From Pelotalea chapellei (GTDB taxonomy: Bacteria > Desulfobacterota > Desulfuromonadia > Geobacterales > Pseudopelobacteraceae), in contig NZ_JAHDYS010000013.1 of the NCBI RefSeq assembly GCF_018531195.1, positions 62,001 to 126,000 of the forward strand: 64,000 bases of DNA, read 5' to 3'. The notes under the pieces are model-generated. The model was not told where the DNA came from. It did not search any database and saw only the letters and a program-made list of their open reading frames with translations. Below are positions 48,619 through 57,507 of this stretch, piece after piece. The translations under genes were made by a program, and so were the position numbers. Within the stretch, counting starts at the first letter, position 1. Each line of letters begins with the position of its first letter.

Positions 48619-48961
48619 TGATGATCAACTGGTGAATACCTGCCTTTCCACCTGGTTGGAAGATGAAGGTTTTACCGTACATTGCGTTTCCGGCGGCCAG
48701 GAAGCTCTGCTGGTGCTCGCCTCGACCCACATTGATGTGGCACTGGTTGATCTGCATATGAGAGACATGAACGGTGAAGAACTTATTACCAATGGGTCAG
48801 CTTTTCATCCCGCCACTCGTTTCATGATCCATACCGGCAAAAACTCCTACAAGCTGCCGGAAAGACTACGCAAGTTGGGGCATGGCGTGGTTTACAAGCC
48901 GATTGTAGAGCTGAAATCATTCTCACTCACCATCCGGCAATTGGTAAAGGTTGGCCAATGA
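48587..48961 (+). CDS. Single-domain response regulator (REC)
   Basis: A 124-residue receiver: ISILLVDDDQLVNTCLSTWL, acceptor Asp in ALVDLHMRDMNG, and Lys in VYKPIVE. The beta4 position has HTGK rather than the usual hydrophobic-Thr/Ser-Ala/Gly. It overlaps the preceding PAS-DHp gene by 32 nt and the next gene by four bases, indicating tight coupling. AAGGA lies before the ATG. Confidence 0.85.
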   Translation: MNRPISILLVDDDQLVNTCLSTWLEDEGFTVHCVSGGQEALLVLASTHIDVALVDLHMRDMNGEELITNGSAFHPATRFMIHTGKNSYKLPERLRKLGHGVVYKPIVELKSFSLTIRQLVKVGQ

Positions 48962-50658
48962 CACCGCCATCTGTTCCGATTTCAATTTTAACGGTTGAAG
49001 ATGATGCAGGCCAGCGGCGGAGTATCGTGGATTATCTGGAAGATAGCGGCTTCATTGTGCATGAGGCTGCCAGCGGCGAGGAGGGATTCAACCTGTTCAG
49101 ACAGCGCCGGCCGGACCTCGTCATCACGGACTTGAACATGGAGAATGGTCATGGGCTGGACCTGATTCCGCTCTTGCGCGAGGAGAGCCCTCACACACCG
49201 ATCATTGTCCTTTCGGGAACCGGCATGGTGAATGATGCGGTCGAGGCCATGAAACGCGGCGCATGGGATTTTATCACCAAGCCGGTGCTGCGCTTGTCTC
49301 AACTTGAGGATATCTGCCACACGGTTCTTAGCCGTGCAAACGAGTTGAAGAAGCAACAGCAATCAAGCGAAACAGACAAAAACGCTTTTAACCATTTGCA
49401 AATGCATGACGCTTTGACAGGATTGCCCAATCGCTTGCAACTGAGTGAGCTCTTTCAAAAGCAGACTGCGATGGGACGACGTTTATGTCTGATATTGATA
49501 GATCTGAACAACTTCAAGGTTGTTAATGCGAACTTCGGCCATCAGATCGCCAACAATCTGCTGTGCCAGGTAGCCACGCGGCTCAAAGCCATCTGCAGTA
49601 ACAGGGATACTCTTGCCCACTTGGGAGGAGACGAATTTGCCATCCTGACCATCTTTTGTGATACACGGGTCAAATATCTAGTCTCCCTGATAAAGGATGC
49701 TTTCTGCCTGCCGTTTGCGGCACATGAACAAGAGCTGTTCGTATCGGCAAATCTGGGGATCTCCCGCTGGCCAGGTGATGGCAATGGGGTTGAGGATCTG
49801 CTCAGGTGCGCCAATATTGCCATCCGCAAATCAGGTGAACGCAGTCGCACTACTGTCCAGTTTTACGATCCCGCCTTTGGAGAACATGTACGAGGGCGCA
49901 TTGAGATGGAGACCTCTTTGCGGCGCGCTCTGGAACGCGACGAATTCATCCTGCACTTTCAGCCCCAGATAGATGTGGTCAGCGGCAGAATGGCCGGTGT
50001 TGAAACGCTGGTTCGCTGGCAGCGCAGTGCCGGCAACCTGGTACCACCATCGGATTTCATTCCGCTACTTGAGGAGTCGGGGCTGATTATTCCAGTGGGC
50101 GAGTGGATTCTGAAACAAGCCTGCACTCAGTATGTCGAGTGGCAAAAAGCTGGTTTGCCCCCTTTCACGTTATCCGTCAACATCTCCGCCCCCCAGTTCA
50201 AATCCGGCACCCTGCCCGGGACGATCGTCAAAATTCTTGAAGAGACAGGCATGAGTCCTGATTGTCTCTGTCTTGAACTGACCGAAAGTATTGTCATGGA
50301 TGATATCGAAGAGAACATTACTACCCTCACAAAACTTCGAAATCTGGGTATTTCACTTTCAATCGATGATTTCGGCACCGGCTATTCTTCACTCAGTTAT
50401 CTGCGCAGGATGCCAGTCACCGAATTGAAGATCGACCGCAGCTTTATCTCCACGATACCCCACGACCAGAACAACACTGCCATAGTCAACTCGATCATCA
50501 GCATGGCTCAATGCATGAAATTAAGGGTCGTGGCGGAAGGGGTCGAGACCGACGACCAGTTGCAGCATCTGGCTCGCTGCCAGTGCCAGATGGTCCAGGG
50601 CTACTACTTCAGCAAGCCACTTTCTCCGCAATCATTTCTGGAATTCTGCAGAGAATAA
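48958..50658 (+). CDS. REC-GGDEF-EAL c-di-GMP turnover regulator
   Basis: A 566-residue response regulator. REC (about 5-125; VEDDAGQRRS, ITDLNMENGHG, FITKPV), GGDEF (about 145-300; intact LGGDEFAIL, no I-site RxxD at the usual place) and EAL (about 315-560). In the EAL domain the signature is ETLVRW, and DDFGTGYSSLSYLRRMP, KIDRSF and AEGVET are kept, so phosphodiesterase activity is likely. Last of the five coupled genes from 44825; it links the Cache/PAS inputs to c-di-GMP. Which activity dominates cannot be told. Confidence 0.9.
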   Translation: MTPPSVPISILTVEDDAGQRRSIVDYLEDSGFIVHEAASGEEGFNLFRQRRPDLVITDLNMENGHGLDLIPLLREESPHTPIIVLSGTGMVNDAVEAMKRGAWDFITKPVLRLSQLEDICHTVLSRANELKKQQQSSETDKNAFNHLQMHDALTGLPNRLQLSELFQKQTAMGRRLCLILIDLNNFKVVNANFGHQIANNLLCQVATRLKAICSNRDTLAHLGGDEFAILTIFCDTRVKYLVSLIKDAFCLPFAAHEQELFVSANLGISRWPGDGNGVEDLLRCANIAIRKSGERSRTTVQFYDPAFGEHVRGRIEMETSLRRALERDEFILHFQPQIDVVSGRMAGVETLVRWQRSAGNLVPPSDFIPLLEESGLIIPVGEWILKQACTQYVEWQKAGLPPFTLSVNISAPQFKSGTLPGTIVKILEETGMSPDCLCLELTESIVMDDIEENITTLTKLRNLGISLSIDDFGTGYSSLSYLRRMPVTELKIDRSFISTIPHDQNNTAIVNSIISMAQCMKLRVVAEGVETDDQLQHLARCQCQMVQGYYFSKPLSPQSFLEFCRE

Positions 50659-50802
50659 CGGTAAACAGACATACAAAAGGCAGGGAAAAACTTTGTAACT
50701 GGAGGGGAATTGCTGCAGTATTTTAGCGGATACCGTCTAAGAATGGACCATGTCAATCTCAAGCTCTCTCACTGACTGAAAATCGGTTTTTGTATCCAAA
50801 GA

Positions 50803-51750
50803 TCAGAAGTTCGGTACTTTTTCTATAAGGTTTTCAGTGTCTGCCAGCTTCATTTTTTTTGCTTTTTTCTCTCCGAGTGCCAAAAAGATCAGCCCACTGA
50901 ATAGCAACACTACACCCGACACCTGCAATAAGCCCAAACGTTCTCTCAAAATCACCACGCCCAATATTGCCGCGGTAAATGGTTCTGCGAGTGAAAGGGT
51001 GGCGGCTGTACCTACGTTGATGCTTTTCAGCCCTCGGGCAAAGAGTCCGTAAGAAACCGCTGTCGCCAGAACACCCAAGTGCAGTGCCACAGCCATTCCA
51101 CGCGGTTCAGCCAGCCAGCCGAGATATGATGTAAAAAGCAGTGGGGACAATAACAGTGCTGCCAGACAGAACACAACTGCCATGACAGCATCGGGTGCAT
51201 GTTGATCCAACAGCCCTTTAATGCTTACCGTGTAGGCAGCATAGGAAAGCCCGGCCCCCAATGCCAGCACAATACCTATCGCATTGTTCTGAAGCCCTCC
51301 ACCACCGGCTGCTAGAAGGATACAGCCGACCACCGACAGAAGTGTAGCTGCCATCCAGCGGAGGCCACCATGTTCTCGTCGGATCAGATACCCCAATATT
51401 CCGGCAGCTACTGGGGCGGTACCGATTGCTACCATAGTTCCGGCAGCAACGCCGGTACGAGCTACACCTGCAAAAAAACAAAGTTGATAACCAGCTATGA
51501 AAAAAGCAGAGATTAGCGTGCCAAATATCGGCCAACGCTTGCCTCCTTTAAAGCTGCCTCGAAGTATTGCCAGCGTCAACAGAGCCAGCCCCCCGACGAC
51601 CAGGCGTACTGCCCCAATGGTGGTCGATGCAACTCCTGCAGGCGCTAATCCTTGAGAGGTGCCAGTGGTTCCCCACAACACAGCTGCTGCCAGCACATAC
51701 CAAACCCCGCCAGGTCCTACATTTTGCAGTGGTAACTTATTTTCGGTCAT
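50803..51750 (-). CDS. EamA/DMT-family transporter
   Basis: A 315-residue inner-membrane protein with ten predicted helices in two EamA repeats (AAAVLWGTTGTSQGLAPAGV; LGAGLSYAAYTVSIKGLLD; SLAEPFTAAILGVVILRERL). Members export amino acids or other metabolites; the substrate is unknown. A Lys-rich C-terminal tail follows the last helix. No strong ribosome site is seen before the ATG. Spacing to the DUF4403 gene upstream is small, but a large palindrome separates them. Confidence 0.9.
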   Translation of the reverse strand: MTENKLPLQNVGPGGVWYVLAAAVLWGTTGTSQGLAPAGVASTTIGAVRLVVGGLALLTLAILRGSFKGGKRWPIFGTLISAFFIAGYQLCFFAGVARTGVAAGTMVAIGTAPVAAGILGYLIRREHGGLRWMAATLLSVVGCILLAAGGGGLQNNAIGIVLALGAGLSYAAYTVSIKGLLDQHAPDAVMAVVFCLAALLLSPLLFTSYLGWLAEPRGMAVALHLGVLATAVSYGLFARGLKSINVGTAATLSLAEPFTAAILGVVILRERLGLLQVSGVVLLFSGLIFLALGEKKAKKMKLADTENLIEKVPNF

Positions 51751-51789
51751 TGTGACTGTATTCCCTTGATTTCAGTTAAACTAACTTGA

Positions 51790-51821
51790 AAGTAGGGGCG
51801 ACCGGCCGGTCGCCCCTACTT
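51790..51821. repeat. Perfect 32-bp palindrome
   Basis: AAGTAGGGGCGACCGG and its exact reverse complement form an uninterrupted palindrome, centred at 51805/51806. No T-run follows on either strand. It provides the TAG stop of the DUF4403 gene. GTAGGGGCGACC/GGTCGCCCCTAC palindromes are seen as dispersed units in many genomes. Confidence 0.85.
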
Positions 51822-53195
51822 GAAAAGAATGGTTGTTTCACCCTCTGCATTCGCCTGGATTAATAACCTGTCCTGCTGCACCAGTACATCGCTGAGCTGT
51901 ATTGTTCTCACTGTCCCCGTCAGATACAAATTTTCCCCCAACTTATAACGCTCCATCGCTTTGCCGGCCATCTCTCGAACCTGCGTCAGGCGCTGGGTAA
52001 GGTCAATATTGAGTTTTTCCTGAATGCTGCTTCTAATGGTGCTATGCAGAAACCAGTCTGCTGATTGCAGCAGCAGATCCCTGGTTTCCATTTCAAAATC
52101 CACATCTTCAACTGAAAAAAGGTTGGTCTGGGAGTTGAAAACCGGTCTGCCATGGAGAAAGAAAAGCCCTTCCAGGGATCCGGTTGCTTCTACCTTGATA
52201 ACAAGCCGATCGCCGTTACCGTACAGTTCGAGATCCTTAAGGATAATGCTTTTCCCGTCACTGCCCAGTTCCCTGTTGAGCAGAAGAGGTAGAGCGATAC
52301 TGCGCACATCTTTGTAGAACAGCTCGGTGTTAAGGATCACATGAAATGTTCGGTCTGCACCCTGGGCAAGCTTCAGGGCAGGAAGTGGCAGCGGTGTGCC
52401 TTCGTGTGGTTCCGGCCCTACTACCAGTTCAGCAAAAGAGGTAAGCCCAAGGTTGATTTTGGCCAGACCCTTCTGAGCGTAAAACGGGTACATCAGTACG
52501 TCACGAGGGGTAAGCCGCAACCACGCGCTGTTGGTTTTATCCAGCAGAATCGGCTTGTATGCCGAGTTCCACACCGCTGTTATCTGTGCCTTCAGAGGAT
52601 ATTGCTCGTTAAGTTTTTGACTTACCAGATCTGACAGAATGCGTTGTACCGGTTGGATGATTCCATCCACGACATTGCGTGGTTTTATGGAAACCGGCCC
52701 TATCCCCACCCTATCCGCAAGGAGTTCACTGAGTCCCAGGTAAAAAACATCCGCCTTGATCTTCCAGTCAGGGCTGATCCCGGCGTTCATTCTAAACTTA
52801 AGCTTATTGGCAATTTTAGGGGATTCGAAGGTACCGAAATGCAGCGAGATGGTGACCGGCAGGGTGACATACAGATAGTTATCTGCTGCACTTACCACTA
52901 TGGGACCGTTTCTGAGAATCGATGTGGTTAATCCACTGACCGTTGCTGATCCCTGGTAAAGTTCCTTGGGGATGATCCGGTTCAGGTTACTGGCAAGATC
53001 ATGTTCCGTCACCTCCACGGTGATATTGAAGGTCGATAGATCTTTCTTCAACTCTTTACGAAAAGCTGCCTCTTTGGGGGGCTCCGCTGTAAGGACACCT
53101 CCTGCATTGGCGCTTGATACGCAGAAGACCAGCACAGTCAGGGATACCAGTATTGAGGCGCTTACTATGGATTTACGGGTGCACAGAGGCTTCAT
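51816..53195 (-). CDS. DUF4403-like exported protein
   Basis: A 459-residue exported protein with an N-terminal hydrophobic signal segment (SASILVSLTVLVFCVSSANA). The body alternates beta-strand patterns in two similar halves (ITVEVTEHDLASNLNRIIPK; VSIKPRNVVDGIIQPVQRIL; LTPRDVLMYPFYAQ), characteristic of the DUF4403 family, whose function is unknown. Predicted periplasmic or membrane-attached. ATG 53195 has AGGGA at 5 nt; the frame continues 37 codons up without a start signal. The stop codon lies inside the 32-bp palindrome. Confidence 0.78.
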   Translation of the reverse strand: MKPLCTRKSIVSASILVSLTVLVFCVSSANAGGVLTAEPPKEAAFRKELKKDLSTFNITVEVTEHDLASNLNRIIPKELYQGSATVSGLTTSILRNGPIVVSAADNYLYVTLPVTISLHFGTFESPKIANKLKFRMNAGISPDWKIKADVFYLGLSELLADRVGIGPVSIKPRNVVDGIIQPVQRILSDLVSQKLNEQYPLKAQITAVWNSAYKPILLDKTNSAWLRLTPRDVLMYPFYAQKGLAKINLGLTSFAELVVGPEPHEGTPLPLPALKLAQGADRTFHVILNTELFYKDVRSIALPLLLNRELGSDGKSIILKDLELYGNGDRLVIKVEATGSLEGLFFLHGRPVFNSQTNLFSVEDVDFEMETRDLLLQSADWFLHSTIRSSIQEKLNIDLTQRLTQVREMAGKAMERYKLGENLYLTGTVRTIQLSDVLVQQDRLLIQANAEGETTILFK

Positions 53196-53285
53196 GTTTT
53201 TCCCTGGAATGTTTGCAGTGGTGTCACTATAGCAGGAAAGTGTCTCTAATCCGGAAACTTTATATGTGTTCCAGAACTGCTGACA

Positions 53286-53313
53286 ACAAAAAACCCGCCT
53301 TGTCAAACGGGTT
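53286..53313 (-). terminator. Intrinsic terminator after the second Cache kinase
   Basis: On the minus strand AACCCG/CGGGTT is followed by TTTTG, 56 bp beyond the kinase stop and before the DUF4403 start. Confidence 0.65.
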
Positions 53314-53368
53314 CACATGGGCTTTTAGAGCGACCGCGGGTGGTATCGCTGCTTGTGACTGCATGGGG

Positions 53369-55138
53369 TTAGCTTCCTTTTAAAGGCACTTCTATTCGAA
53401 AAGCTGCGCCATCCACTGTATTTTGACCGCTCAAAATGCCGTTCATGTTTTTCTCAATAATCGTTCTGGCAAGGTAAAGACCGATGCCGGTGCCCGTGGA
53501 TTCTTTGGTGGTGAAATATGAGTCGAATATATGAGCGAGAATGTTATCTGGAATGCCTCCGGCATTATCCGTTATGGTCACGAGCGAAGAAGCCGCTGAA
53601 GTAGTGACATCAATCCGGATAATGCGTGGCAATGGTATTTCACGTTCGCAAAAGGTGTCCCGGGCATTCATGATCACATTCAAAATGACCTGCGAATATT
53701 CATTGGAGTAGCCGACCACTTCGGCATCGGCGGTAACATTCATCCTGATCTCTATCTCTATATTCTTCATGCTGGCTTCTATTAGCCCAAGGGTTCTGGT
53801 TATGACCTGGCTCGGCATGAAGGGAGCGGCCGCCTTCCCCGGACGAAAAAATTTCGTGAACTCGTCCACCGTTTCAGACATGTGGTGAATGAGATCCTTG
53901 ATCCTGCCTGTTCTGGTCGCAAGGTACTCCTCGGTGAACCCGCCCCCCTGATAGGTAATCAGCAATTCCTGAAAAATCAGAGCCAGCGTGTTGAGAGGTT
54001 GCCGCCACTGGTGAGCTATGTTTCCGATCATTTCGCCCATTACTGCCTGCCGGTTCTGTTGCATCAGCATCTTGTCCTTTTCGGCCAGAGCAGCCACATG
54101 CAGGCATCTCGACTCAGCTTCCTCTCTTAGCGCCCTTTCAAAATTTTTGATATCCGTCACATCGACGAACGTTCCGATAATACCACCAACCCCTTTTACA
54201 GCATCTGGAAAAGCCGCCTTATAGAAAACGACATCGTGCAGGTTTCCATCCTTCAGGGTGAGCTTTGCCTCGTACATCTGTATTTCGCTTTTACTTATCA
54301 CCTCGTCATCCGTTCGGCGGTGTATTTCTCCCGGTTCCCCTCCGATCACATCGGCAACCGTCTTTCCAATCAACTGTTCTCTGGGCACTCCAAGAGCATT
54401 TTCGGTTGCTTTATTGCAACCCAAAAACCTTCCATGAATATCCTTATAAAAAATAGGATTGGGAATAGTATCCATAAGGGTTTGAAGAAATTTGACCTGG
54501 GCATGTCGAGCCTCTTCCTCCCTTGAAGTAAGACGAGTGATTAAAATCGCAGGAATGGCCATGACCAATATCAGCACAAGCAGTAGCAGATACAGCTGCG
54601 TCTTCAGATGATGAAGCGTAACGATGAGCACACTTTTCTTTACTCCCGCAAACAGGATGCCGATCAATTTCCCATTTTGATCTCTGATGGGTTCGTACAC
54701 CGTCAGATAAGGCACCCCTAAAATCAAGGCTTCGCCCGTGAACCGCCTGCCTTCCTTGATAACAGTCTGGTAAGGGGGGCCTTGCAGCCTGGTGCCTGTT
54801 GCCCTCTTTCCATCACTGGTGCGGATATTGGTCGAAATCCGAACATCATCAAGAAAGATTGTTGCCGCTCCCTCGAATATCTCTTCGATAATATCCGGAA
54901 TCTCATAATTTCCATTAATGACATAATCACCCGCCATGAGTGTACCGTTCACCTTTCTCAATTCTCCCTTTGCAGCAAGCAGTTCTTTCATTGTTGCCAG
55001 CGAACGTTCCAGCTCTCTGGCTGCTTCATTCTGCTGTTCGTCTTGAAACCGTGCAACGGCAACCAGCGAATAGGTAATCAAAACTGCCAGTGCAATAAGG
55101 GTGTTGATCAGAATGTATTTTTTTGCCGGTCTCATCAT
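53369..55138 (-). CDS. Cache-type membrane sensor histidine kinase with one PAS domain
   Basis: A 589-residue kinase: TM1 (about 9-28), single Cache domain (about 35-178; ISTNIRTSDGKRATGTRLQG, YLTVYEPIRDQNGKLIGILF), TM2 (about 184-204), PAS (about 220-340; SPIFYKD-like motif), and DHp with His in GNIAHQWRQPLN. The HATPase domain (NVIMNARDTF, ITDNAGGIPD, GTGIGLYLARTII) is complete. The sensor half is a paralog of the kinase at 44.8 kb; the catalytic half is the type seen in the kai-operon kinase at 34.4 kb. AGAGG fits either of the two consecutive start ATGs. No response regulator is adjacent. Confidence 0.9.
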   Translation of the reverse strand: MMRPAKKYILINTLIALAVLITYSLVAVARFQDEQQNEAARELERSLATMKELLAAKGELRKVNGTLMAGDYVINGNYEIPDIIEEIFEGAATIFLDDVRISTNIRTSDGKRATGTRLQGPPYQTVIKEGRRFTGEALILGVPYLTVYEPIRDQNGKLIGILFAGVKKSVLIVTLHHLKTQLYLLLLVLILVMAIPAILITRLTSREEEARHAQVKFLQTLMDTIPNPIFYKDIHGRFLGCNKATENALGVPREQLIGKTVADVIGGEPGEIHRRTDDEVISKSEIQMYEAKLTLKDGNLHDVVFYKAAFPDAVKGVGGIIGTFVDVTDIKNFERALREEAESRCLHVAALAEKDKMLMQQNRQAVMGEMIGNIAHQWRQPLNTLALIFQELLITYQGGGFTEEYLATRTGRIKDLIHHMSETVDEFTKFFRPGKAAAPFMPSQVITRTLGLIEASMKNIEIEIRMNVTADAEVVGYSNEYSQVILNVIMNARDTFCEREIPLPRIIRIDVTTSAASSLVTITDNAGGIPDNILAHIFDSYFTTKESTGTGIGLYLARTIIEKNMNGILSGQNTVDGAAFRIEVPLKGS

Positions 55139-55485
55139 GACCTCTATAATGTTGCAGCATGATCTTTATGAAAAACACCTTGTTCGCTGAGGTAATTAAC
55201 TGGAATTTCTCCATTAACTATATCAGGGAAGCCGGGATGTTAAACCATCCGGACAACAAGTAAGCGGGATCAAGATCAATAGTTTCGGGGGGGGACAACA
55301 GACCGCTGCAAATCAGCATTGCAGGACCAAAACAACTAATGTATGCCGCAATTGAGGTTGAAATCAGCCGCAATCCTGCAGACACAGTCTAGGTTTTAAG
55401 ACAATTCAGGCACTTGGAAGAGTTCCATTCTTTGGCATGCGTTATGTAAGACTATTTGACAACACACACATCACAGGAGGCCGTT
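55139..55485. other. 347-bp intergenic region, nothing specific seen
   Basis: Divergent promoter region between the Cache kinase and a small secreted protein. It contains a run of nine Gs near 55287 but no coding frame, repeat or clear promoter. Confidence 0.45.
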
Positions 55486-55818
55486 ATGAAAAAGGTAATA
55501 GTAATAACACTGATCTCAAGCATGCTGGCCAGTACAGCCTATGCCGGCAACGTTCCTGGCGGAATCCTGAATCCGCTGTGGCTTCCGGCCACCATTCTTT
55601 CAACACTGGCAGTGACAATTGCCCCGACGCCAGTTGTCTATGAGCAAAGGCCGCATTACGTGCCTCAGACTACCGTAGTCTACCGAGATCCCCGACCGGT
55701 GGTTGTCTACGAAAACCGACGGCACAGTCATGATCGTTATTATGAGAGACAATCCTGCGATTACGGTGAGAGGCGTGGATGGTCACACGAGGCACCACGG
55801 TATCGCGAGTACCGATAA
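55486..55818 (+). CDS. Small secreted Tyr/Arg/His-rich protein
   Basis: A 110-residue protein with a clear signal peptide (MKKVIVITLISSMLASTAYA) and AGGAGG 5 nt before the ATG. The mature part starts with a hydrophobic stretch (GGILNPLWLPATILSTLAVT) and then a basic, aromatic-rich tail with repeated PVVYE, VVYRDPRPVVVYENRR and RYYERQ patterns. Such YVP/VVY-rich tails occur in small envelope proteins of unknown role. It ends in a terminator. Confidence 0.8.
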   Translation: MKKVIVITLISSMLASTAYAGNVPGGILNPLWLPATILSTLAVTIAPTPVVYEQRPHYVPQTTVVYRDPRPVVVYENRRHSHDRYYERQSCDYGERRGWSHEAPRYREYR

Positions 55819-55829
55819 ATCTTATACGA

Positions 55830-55859
55830 GGGGCGGCTCATGCCGCCCCCTTTCATTTT
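55830..55859 (+). terminator. Intrinsic terminator after the small secreted protein gene
   Basis: GGGGCGGC/GCCGCCCC perfect 8-bp stem with a 4-nt loop, followed by CTTTCATTTT. Confidence 0.75.
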
Positions 55860-55998
55860 GACCATCCCACCGACAATCAATCTTTCGCCAACCTTGTCAA
55901 TGACTATGATCCGGGTTGTGCTGTTACCGCTAAAAGCCTTATAATCAGTTATCAGATGCACCCAAAGGCTTTGACATATCAGGTAGAGGGTTATCAAA

Positions 55999-56115
55999 AT
56001 GGAAAACTTTGAATTGATGCTTATCGGATTAATAGTTGGTTCCACCACAGCAACAGTGCTGCTTGTGCTTGTATTGACACCTTGGCTGTACAAAAAAATC
56101 GGCAAGCCTGATTAA
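55999..56115 (+). CDS. Small single-pass membrane protein (38 aa)
   Basis: ATG 55999 is preceded by GAGGG at 8-nt spacing. The product is an acidic N-terminus (MENFEL), a hydrophobic helix of about 22 residues, and a short basic end WLYKKIGKPD, which predicts an N-out/C-in membrane miniprotein. A 9-bp hairpin (56133-56156) follows. Similar in form to small subunits of membrane complexes, but no neighbour suggests a partner. Confidence 0.55.
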   Translation: MENFELMLIGLIVGSTTATVLLVLVLTPWLYKKIGKPD

Positions 56116-56132
56116 ACTTACAAGACAATGCA

Positions 56133-56156
56133 AACTCCGCTGATTGCAGCGGAGTT
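56133..56156. other. Hairpin after the 38-aa frame
   Basis: AACTCCGCT/AGCGGAGTT perfect 9-bp stem, 6-nt loop, no U-tract on the plus strand. The remaining 56157-56411 bases show nothing convincing. Confidence 0.45.
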
Positions 56157-56411
56157 GAAGAAGGCATTACCAGCCTGACCATCTTTTCCCTTACCTGCTT
56201 CGAACCTGACCGGATCAAGTTCCCAATCAACCAGACAAACCTTTGCCTTCAAATCTTCTTTCTCCTGCTATTGCCATAATCTCGAATTTGCCCGGCATGC
56301 CTGCTACCGTTACTTCTGGCACCCATTTCCAGACGGATGCTGCAGTCTTGCGGAATGTAAAAATTGTCAGATACTTTAGGTAGTACTGCTTTGCAACAAA
56401 GGAGAATGCCA

Positions 56412-56594
56412 ATGAAAAAACGATTATTTTTATATTGGACGCTGCTTATTTTAGTCGTGCTGACGGTATCGGGTTGTATCTGTATCTGGCCATTCTGTTA
56501 CGGTGATGGGGGCCGCAGTGACGATCACTGGGATGGTGGTGGTCATCGTGACGGACATGGAGAACATGGAAGACATGGGGGGCACCGGGATTAG
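56412..56594 (+). CDS. Small His/Gly/Asp-rich lipoprotein
   Basis: A 60-residue protein, start ATG 56412 with AAGGAG at 8 nt. A hydrophobic signal and lipobox VSGC at residue about 22 predict a lipoprotein. The mature part begins ICIWPFCYGDGG and continues as a His/Gly/Asp/Arg repeat (HWDGGGHRDGHGEHGRHGGH), suggesting metal binding. A strong hairpin follows. Function unknown. Confidence 0.7.
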   Translation: MKKRLFLYWTLLILVVLTVSGCICIWPFCYGDGGRSDDHWDGGGHRDGHGEHGRHGGHRD

Positions 56595-56655
56595 AAAAAC
56601 CGGCAGAAAATAATTCGATGGGTTAGAGCAAGGCGTTGTTGAAAAACGATAACAA

Positions 56656-56690
56656 TAAGGCCGGCAACTTGTAACAGGTTGCCGGCCTTA
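56656..56690. terminator. Strong hairpin between the His-rich lipoprotein and the PqiC-like gene
   Basis: A perfect 13-bp stem TAAGGCCGGCAAC/GTTGCCGGCCTTA between convergent genes; U-tracts are absent or short, but position and strength suit a bidirectional terminator. Confidence 0.6.
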
Positions 56691-56741
56691 CTGCTTGAGT
56701 ATCGATACATGGGATTCAGCTAGACGAAAGCCACTCCAGCG

Positions 56742-57359
56742 CTACTTATCTGACTTTTCGTTCCGCAAGCCGCTGATCTCCCCTGCAATCTCACGGCTTG
56801 CCTGTTCCAGCGTTTTGCTGATGCCTGTTACCAAGGTTTCATAACTACTGTCACTCAGCCGCTCGGAAAAAGTTCGGGTTTGTGGAGCTGGCCCCCTACC
56901 CTCCTGCCCCGGCGAGACAATCCATTGCACCTTGAGAAACACCTTATCGCCCGGCAGGGCATCTAGTCTCACCACTTGCATGTTTACTGAGTAATCGACT
57001 TTCTTGCTGCCAATTCCCGGATGTACAGAAACTTGATCAGACCCAAGCAGCAGCCCAAGGTTTTCCGCCAGCACAGCAGAAATACCATTGCGCAACGAGC
57101 CGGCCCAACGGTTGAATTCGGCTGTTTTAAGAGAGTTGGTACCCGTTTGCGTAACAATCTGCGGGCGGTCCAGATAATCGGGAATTGTGACCGGCATGAC
57201 TTTGACTGCAACCGGTGCTTTCTGGACGGATGGCAGGGTCTCCTGAGGGGCAAGCGGGGTCAATGTGTAAAATTTGGCAGACGGAGATCGTGTGCAACCG
57301 GTAAGCATGATGACAAAGGCAACAGCGACTGAAAAAGTTCGCAAGCAGACGACATCCAT
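56742..57359 (-). CDS. PqiC/YmbA-type ABC transport auxiliary lipoprotein
   Basis: A 205-residue lipoprotein with lipobox MLTGC and the family pattern SPSAKFYTLTPL, VTIPDYLDRPQIVTQ, FNRWAGSLRNGISAVLAENL. PqiC-type lipoproteins sit in the outer membrane as partners of MCE-protein lipid shuttles (PqiAB, Mla-like). No mce, mla or pqi gene is nearby, so it is an orphan here. GGGAGG 5 nt before ATG 57359 decides the start over the longer frame. Confidence 0.85.
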   Translation of the reverse strand: MDVVCLRTFSVAVAFVIMLTGCTRSPSAKFYTLTPLAPQETLPSVQKAPVAVKVMPVTIPDYLDRPQIVTQTGTNSLKTAEFNRWAGSLRNGISAVLAENLGLLLGSDQVSVHPGIGSKKVDYSVNMQVVRLDALPGDKVFLKVQWIVSPGQEGRGPAPQTRTFSERLSDSSYETLVTGISKTLEQASREIAGEISGLRNEKSDK

Positions 57360-57507
57360 ATCAACCTCCCGAAAGCAACGCACCTGGGGGATCAGAACAA
57401 CCAACTCCACTTCTCGCTCTTAAATAATATCCGGGTTAACAGAAGAGTCTAGCTACCTCCCAGAGAGTAAGACCTTGATGCGGAGGTACAGCAGTTACAG
57501 AAGTGAT

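Noticed and set aside
55287-55300. G-run as a quadruplex or regulatory signal
   Set aside because: A single G tract without the additional tracts needed for a quadruplex.
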